DNA of 64,000 nucleotides from Sphagnum compactum (lineage: Eukaryota > Bryophyta > Sphagnopsida > Sphagnales), in contig OZ234496.1 in assembly GCA_965153455.1 (NCBI GenBank), positions 15,554,304-15,618,303 of the forward strand, written 5' to 3'. This document shows positions 59,817-64,000 of this stretch, one piece after another. The stretch's first letter is position 1. Every line of letters starts with the position of its first letter. The position numbers and the translations under genes were made by a program. The notes under the pieces are model-generated. The model made no database searches. It saw nothing but the letters and a program-made list of their open reading frames with translations, and was not told where the DNA came from.

Positions 59817-62081
59817 ATGTCTGGCCGCCGATTGCTACCCTTCTTAGCTCTTGTACTGGCGTTATACTCAGCTTCCACCAGCACTCATGTTGCTGGCCAA
59901 AATGGAACTAGTACGAGCTTTTCTTTTGATGTCGACACGGATAACGCAATGGACACATTTACTTTTGTAGGTGATGCGGAGTCGCTCGGTGGTACATCAC
60001 CCTTAATTCTTTTGTGTTCTAACGGGCCTCCAACCACTCATGGTAGCACTGGCAGAGCTTTGTACAAACATCCTGTGCAATTTTTTCAAGAACCCGATAG
60101 CTCGCAGTTGGTTCCACAACTTGCCTCCTTTAGCACCAGCTTCTCATTCACAATTCTGATGCCCGATACAACCTATGTAGGAGACGGTTTGGCATTCGTT
60201 ATTGTGAATAGCAACGCCACTGATCCCACTGTTGCCTCTGGTGGGTGGATGGGTCTTGCCAATTCCACAGACAATGGAAATGCCAGCAATCATTTGTTTG
60301 CAGTTGAGTTCGATACTTTTTACAACCCGGAGTTCGGAGACCCAAGTGATAGTCACATCGGTGTTGATGTGAATGGTGTAAGATCGATTCAGACTTTCAA
60401 TTTGTGCTCGGATTCAGGTTCGAGTTCCACAAATTGCTCTTTCTCCAGACGGTCTGATTCTACTCTCCATGGGTGGATCGATTACACAGCAGAAACCGGC
60501 TCACTAGAAGTTTATTTCTCGAATGAAACTAGTAAGCCACAATCTCCTCAACTTGTAGTCAACAATTTCAACTTGTCTGAATTTCTGGTGCCTGATGGTT
60601 ACATGTATGTTGGATTTTCTGCTAGCGTTCCAGGAGTCTCAAATTCAAATTCAAGCATAAGTTATGCTGATTTTGAGTTATATTCCTGGACCTTCAACTC
60701 TAGCTTTAACTCTCTTAAGTCCGTCATGTCACCAGCTAGTGCACCATTTGTGCAGAAGTTAGGAGGTAGAGGAAAAGGTTTAGTCTCTTTAATAATAGAG
60801 ATTTGTGTTGGTGCCGTGGTGGGCATATTGGTTCTCTTTGTAGTTGTTTTCATCTGTTGCAAGATGTGTGCTCGAAGAAGAGGACATGGCCTAGTGGCCG
60901 TGGATAGTAGAGGGCGTCCCTTGAATTATAACAATATTCAGTTTGAACAATTCTTGCACGGGCCTCACAAGTTTAGTTACAGAGAGCTTAGCATTGCAAC
61001 TAATGCTTTTAGTCCAAAAGAACTCCTTGGACGTGGAGGGTTTGGTTGTGTGTACAAGGGTTCGCTTCGTGACACAAATGCTCTTGTTGCTGTAAAGAAA
61101 ATCTCCAAGGATTCAGAACAAGGAGGAAATGAATTCTTGGCTGAACTTTCCATCATCAGTCGCATCCAACATCGCAACTTGGTGAAGCTGCAAGGATGGT
61201 GTTCTGAAAGAGGAGAATTGATGTTAGTTTATGATTATATGCCCAACAAAAGCTTGGATAAGCTCCTGTTCCAAGATTGTTCGGAATTAGCAGTAGCTGA
61301 TCATCATCAAAACTCTACTGCAACGAAGCTCGATTGGGGTATGCGCCACAACATTTTGTTGGGAGTGGCATCAGCACTAGCTTACCTTCATGAAGATTGG
61401 TCTGAGCATCGTGTGGTTCATCGAGATGTGAAAGCTAGCAATGTGATGTTGGACAAAAACTTCAATGCTTGTTTGGGAGATTTTGGACTTGCCAGACTGA
61501 TAGAGCACAGCAAAGAAGATGCAGACACTACAATTGTAGCTGGGACAGTGGGCTACTTGGCTCCAGAGTTAGCAAGGACTGGAAAGCCCACAACTATGAG
61601 TGATGTGTTTAGTTATGGTGCTTTGGCATTGGAAGTTGCTTGCGGAAGGCGTCCTTTTGATAAGAAATTTCCAGAAGAACAAATTGTTTTATTGGATTGG
61701 GTGTGGAATTGTTACGAAAATGGAGAGCTTTTGGAAGTTGTAGATTCCAAATTAGGTGAAAATTTCAATGCCGAACAAATGACCAAGGTTCTTTTGTTGG
61801 GTCTTTTGTGCTCACATCCAGATCCCAATGCAAGGCCACCAATGGGGTATGTACGACAAGTGTTGGTTGGCAATGCTTCTCTTCCCCCCCTTCCCCTTGC
61901 AAAACCAACCTACATTTCACAAGAGCTGATTGCATTCCAGGATTTACTTGATTCATCAAAACCTAGTATGACAATAGATTCTAGGTCATTAACACTTGAT
62001 CCAAGTTTCATAGAATCTCACAACCATGATGGTACATTATTGTGTTCCACTAGTTCCAACATAAGTGTGCAGTGCTTGTGA
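59817..62081 (+). CDS. L-type lectin receptor-like kinase, single exon
   Basis: Plasma-membrane receptor kinase with an extracellular legume-lectin domain; the family acts in defence, stress and wall-membrane contact. 754 residues, full length. The signal peptide is about residues 1-28 (RLLPFLALVLALYSAS). The lectin domain runs about 30-300 (FSTSFSFTI, GLAFVI, AVEFDTF, HIGVDVN) with the usual acidic and Asn metal-site region. One membrane helix lies at about 322-348, followed by CCKMCARRR. Kinase: glycine loop GRGGFG (405-410), Lys427 in VAVKK, HRDVKASN (His535, Asp537), DFG (Asp555), GTVGYLAPELARTGKPT, all intact, so catalytically competent. I chose ATG 59817 because the frame upstream only offers TTG, and the signal peptide starts directly after. 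No intron, as usual for this family. Confidence 0.95.
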   Translation: MSGRRLLPFLALVLALYSASTSTHVAGQNGTSTSFSFDVDTDNAMDTFTFVGDAESLGGTSPLILLCSNGPPTTHGSTGRALYKHPVQFFQEPDSSQLVPQLASFSTSFSFTILMPDTTYVGDGLAFVIVNSNATDPTVASGGWMGLANSTDNGNASNHLFAVEFDTFYNPEFGDPSDSHIGVDVNGVRSIQTFNLCSDSGSSSTNCSFSRRSDSTLHGWIDYTAETGSLEVYFSNETSKPQSPQLVVNNFNLSEFLVPDGYMYVGFSASVPGVSNSNSSISYADFELYSWTFNSSFNSLKSVMSPASAPFVQKLGGRGKGLVSLIIEICVGAVVGILVLFVVVFICCKMCARRRGHGLVAVDSRGRPLNYNNIQFEQFLHGPHKFSYRELSIATNAFSPKELLGRGGFGCVYKGSLRDTNALVAVKKISKDSEQGGNEFLAELSIISRIQHRNLVKLQGWCSERGELMLVYDYMPNKSLDKLLFQDCSELAVADHHQNSTATKLDWGMRHNILLGVASALAYLHEDWSEHRVVHRDVKASNVMLDKNFNACLGDFGLARLIEHSKEDADTTIVAGTVGYLAPELARTGKPTTMSDVFSYGALALEVACGRRPFDKKFPEEQIVLLDWVWNCYENGELLEVVDSKLGENFNAEQMTKVLLLGLLCSHPDPNARPPMGYVRQVLVGNASLPPLPLAKPTYISQELIAFQDLLDSSKPSMTIDSRSLTLDPSFIESHNHDGTLLCSTSSNISVQCL

Positions 62082-64000
62082 ACTGTTAGTAATGAGGGCT
62101 CACCGATTAGTTTGATTGAGTACCTACTAGTGGACAAGCATAGGACCATTCATCGCAAGTTCTAAAAAATTTGTAACCTGTTTTTCGTTTTTTGGCTTGG
62201 AGTTGGAGGTGGCATCATTGTAGTAAATTTTGTAAATTTGTGAAAAATTACTTTTAGCTTGTGAGTAGATTTTTAAAGTTGGACATAAGTGAGAGAACAT
62301 TTAAGATAACTCTACTGTTTAAATGTTCTCTAATTATTAGCTTGTGAAAATGAGGGAGTGACTGCCTCTAAGAGTTTCTTCAGGGTTAGGTGGTGGACAT
62401 CTTAGATTCTTAATGCAAAGTTGTGATCTAGTACTTGGTTATGGCAAGTGAGTTCTATCAGAGTTCATCTTGCTCTCATCTTGCTTTATTTCATTTTCAA
62501 GGTAACATTGAGTTGCCTCAAAAAAGGAAGTATATGAATTCTTGTGGGATTCCTACCTTCTTTTCAGGTGGTTTAGGGGCACAAAGAGAAAAATTGTAAA
62601 AGGATACAATAAGCTATTTTATAGATGGAAGGGTTCAGCCATGGTAACAAGGTTTTGCATTGTGTGCAAGTCCACCTTAACATAGAAGACCTCTTGTAAA
62701 GCTGATTGGCACGTGAAATTTATTAATCTTTTTGTTATAAGATATCTAGTTCCTTGAACAGGAGTGGAAAATTATGACGAAAAAGAGAAAATTGTGAAAG
62801 TAGAAGATATAGGAGTTGATGCAGGGTCCACGAGCTTCCATAATATGCTCCTAGATTTAGTCCAGTACAATAATATAGAAACACCCACAAAGACATAAAA
62901 ATCTACATCCATTTTGAAGGAATATATTCAACCATGTACATTCCTACTACAAACTTTGAAGGCATATACAAGGATACTTTGAAATTCACTTTGAGAAAAA
63001 CTTGGAAAAGTGTTTTGGTTTGCTCTAAAAAGTTTCATTTTCAGCACAACTTTTGCCAGTTTGGCGAAATTAAAATTATTAAAAAAAGAAGAAAACCGCC
63101 CTTGGTTGGTGGCATTCAAAACAAGCAGCCAATATGTTGTTTTGTACTAGTAGGGGCACACAAGTTGCTCTTGTGAGCAAAGAGGTTGGCAGAAGGCCCA
63201 GCCCGTGGAGAAACAGCAGAACCTGCCACCCCTCCTGATTCTGCCAATTACATCAGCAGGGGCAGACAATTCTGCCAATGAAAACATCCTGCAAAAATGA
63301 CGTTATAGGTAGGCATAGCGTATGGCATGGTCAAGTGAAGTTATTTTGGGATATATATACATGGAAAAGGGAAGAAATACACCCATTGGTCCTCTCTACA
63401 AATGAGGCTAAAAAGCTCCATAAACATGATTGTGCCCTGCAAAAAATTCCAATACCCAGAAATTAGAATCCCCAGTTGCTTACCCTAGTCATTTGAAAAA
63501 CAAAGGAAAAAAAAAAAGATTGCTGAACACTCAGAAAAAAACCACCAACACCTATCAATATTTTTAAAAACAAATCCTACCCAACACCTCTTAGAAGAAC
63601 ATTGGTCCCTTAGGTGCAGGCCATGGGAAGTCAATTTGTGATTAGAGTATTTCTACAATAGTGACTCCATTCTGTAAATGTTCCCTCATAGAAGGTGTTT
63701 GATGGGAACTCAGACAGGCATGGATGCATCTGGTATTGCACCTACTTGTCCCAACCCAACAATTCCCATGCTTTTAATTGAAAGATTATGCCCACTGGGG
63801 AGCTCAGAGTTCAGTATTTACTTTTCCAAGCCACAAAATAAAAAGGTATAGAAGAACAGCTATGTGTTCAACAACTGTTCATCAAGGTGTGAAGGACATC
63901 AGTCATTCATATCAGAAAGTAGGAAGAATGAACCATGAAAGCAAAGGTTTACCTGAAGTCGGATGGGCTTGACACCAAGCAATACTAAACCCTCAAACAA
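62082..64000. other. 3' flank of the receptor kinase, no gene recognised
   Basis: Contains the 3' UTR and AT-rich sequence with ORFs of up to 80 codons, none with a known motif. The word gaccattcatcg and short AG-rich runs are unremarkable. A gene could begin beyond the window's right edge. Confidence 0.5.

Overview
The window reads as nuclear DNA of a land plant. It has spliced genes with GT-AG introns, a chloroplast-targeted thylakoid protein (CURT1), a plant-type lectin receptor kinase, short runs of the plant telomere-type motif TTTAGGG, and decayed plant transposons (Helitron, CACTA, Ty3/gypsy, tRNA-derived SINEs). The species cannot be fixed from the sequence. Most of the window is AT-rich. 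Coding DNA is confined to an island at about 16.2-33.3 kb and to one gene near 60 kb.

Layout. 1-5.8 kb: a decayed Helitron Rep/helicase gene (minus). 8.9-9.5 kb: a broken Ulp1-like protease fragment. 9.6-16 kb: AT-rich DNA with no recognised gene, ending in a degenerate satellite. 16.8-18.4 kb: an intact five-exon CURT1 gene (plus), preceded by a G-box and a tandem pair of hairpin units. 20.2-21.5 kb: an intact four-exon 14-3-3 gene (minus). 25.5-28.3 kb: a six-exon NSE1 gene (minus), head-to-head with a 12-exon NSUN6-type RNA m5C methyltransferase gene (28.8-33.3 kb, plus). They share a 523-bp intergenic region that carries a 181-bp tandem duplication, including a second copy of the NSE1 start.

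35-43 kb: a very large, diverged inverted repeat with arms of about 2 kb. Its spacer holds a CACTA transposase fragment, a MITE-like element and GC-rich tandem repeats, and a SINE sits in one arm. 45.1-47.7 kb: an intron-bearing pseudogene of the RNA helicase UPF1 that has lost its Cys-His domain and everything after the first helicase motifs. 50-57.2 kb: satellite, a Ty3/gypsy reverse transcriptase scrap and a long decayed CACTA (Tnp2) element, itself interrupted by a GC-richer insertion. 59.8-62.1 kb: an intact, intronless L-type lectin receptor kinase.

The five intact genes act in separate processes (thylakoid curvature, phosphoprotein binding, SMC5/6 genome maintenance, RNA methylation, surface signalling). 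The only obvious functional linkage is the possible bidirectional promoter between NSE1 and the methyltransferase. Exon boundaries were set by reading splice sites in phase and comparing with remembered family sequences. No database search was run.
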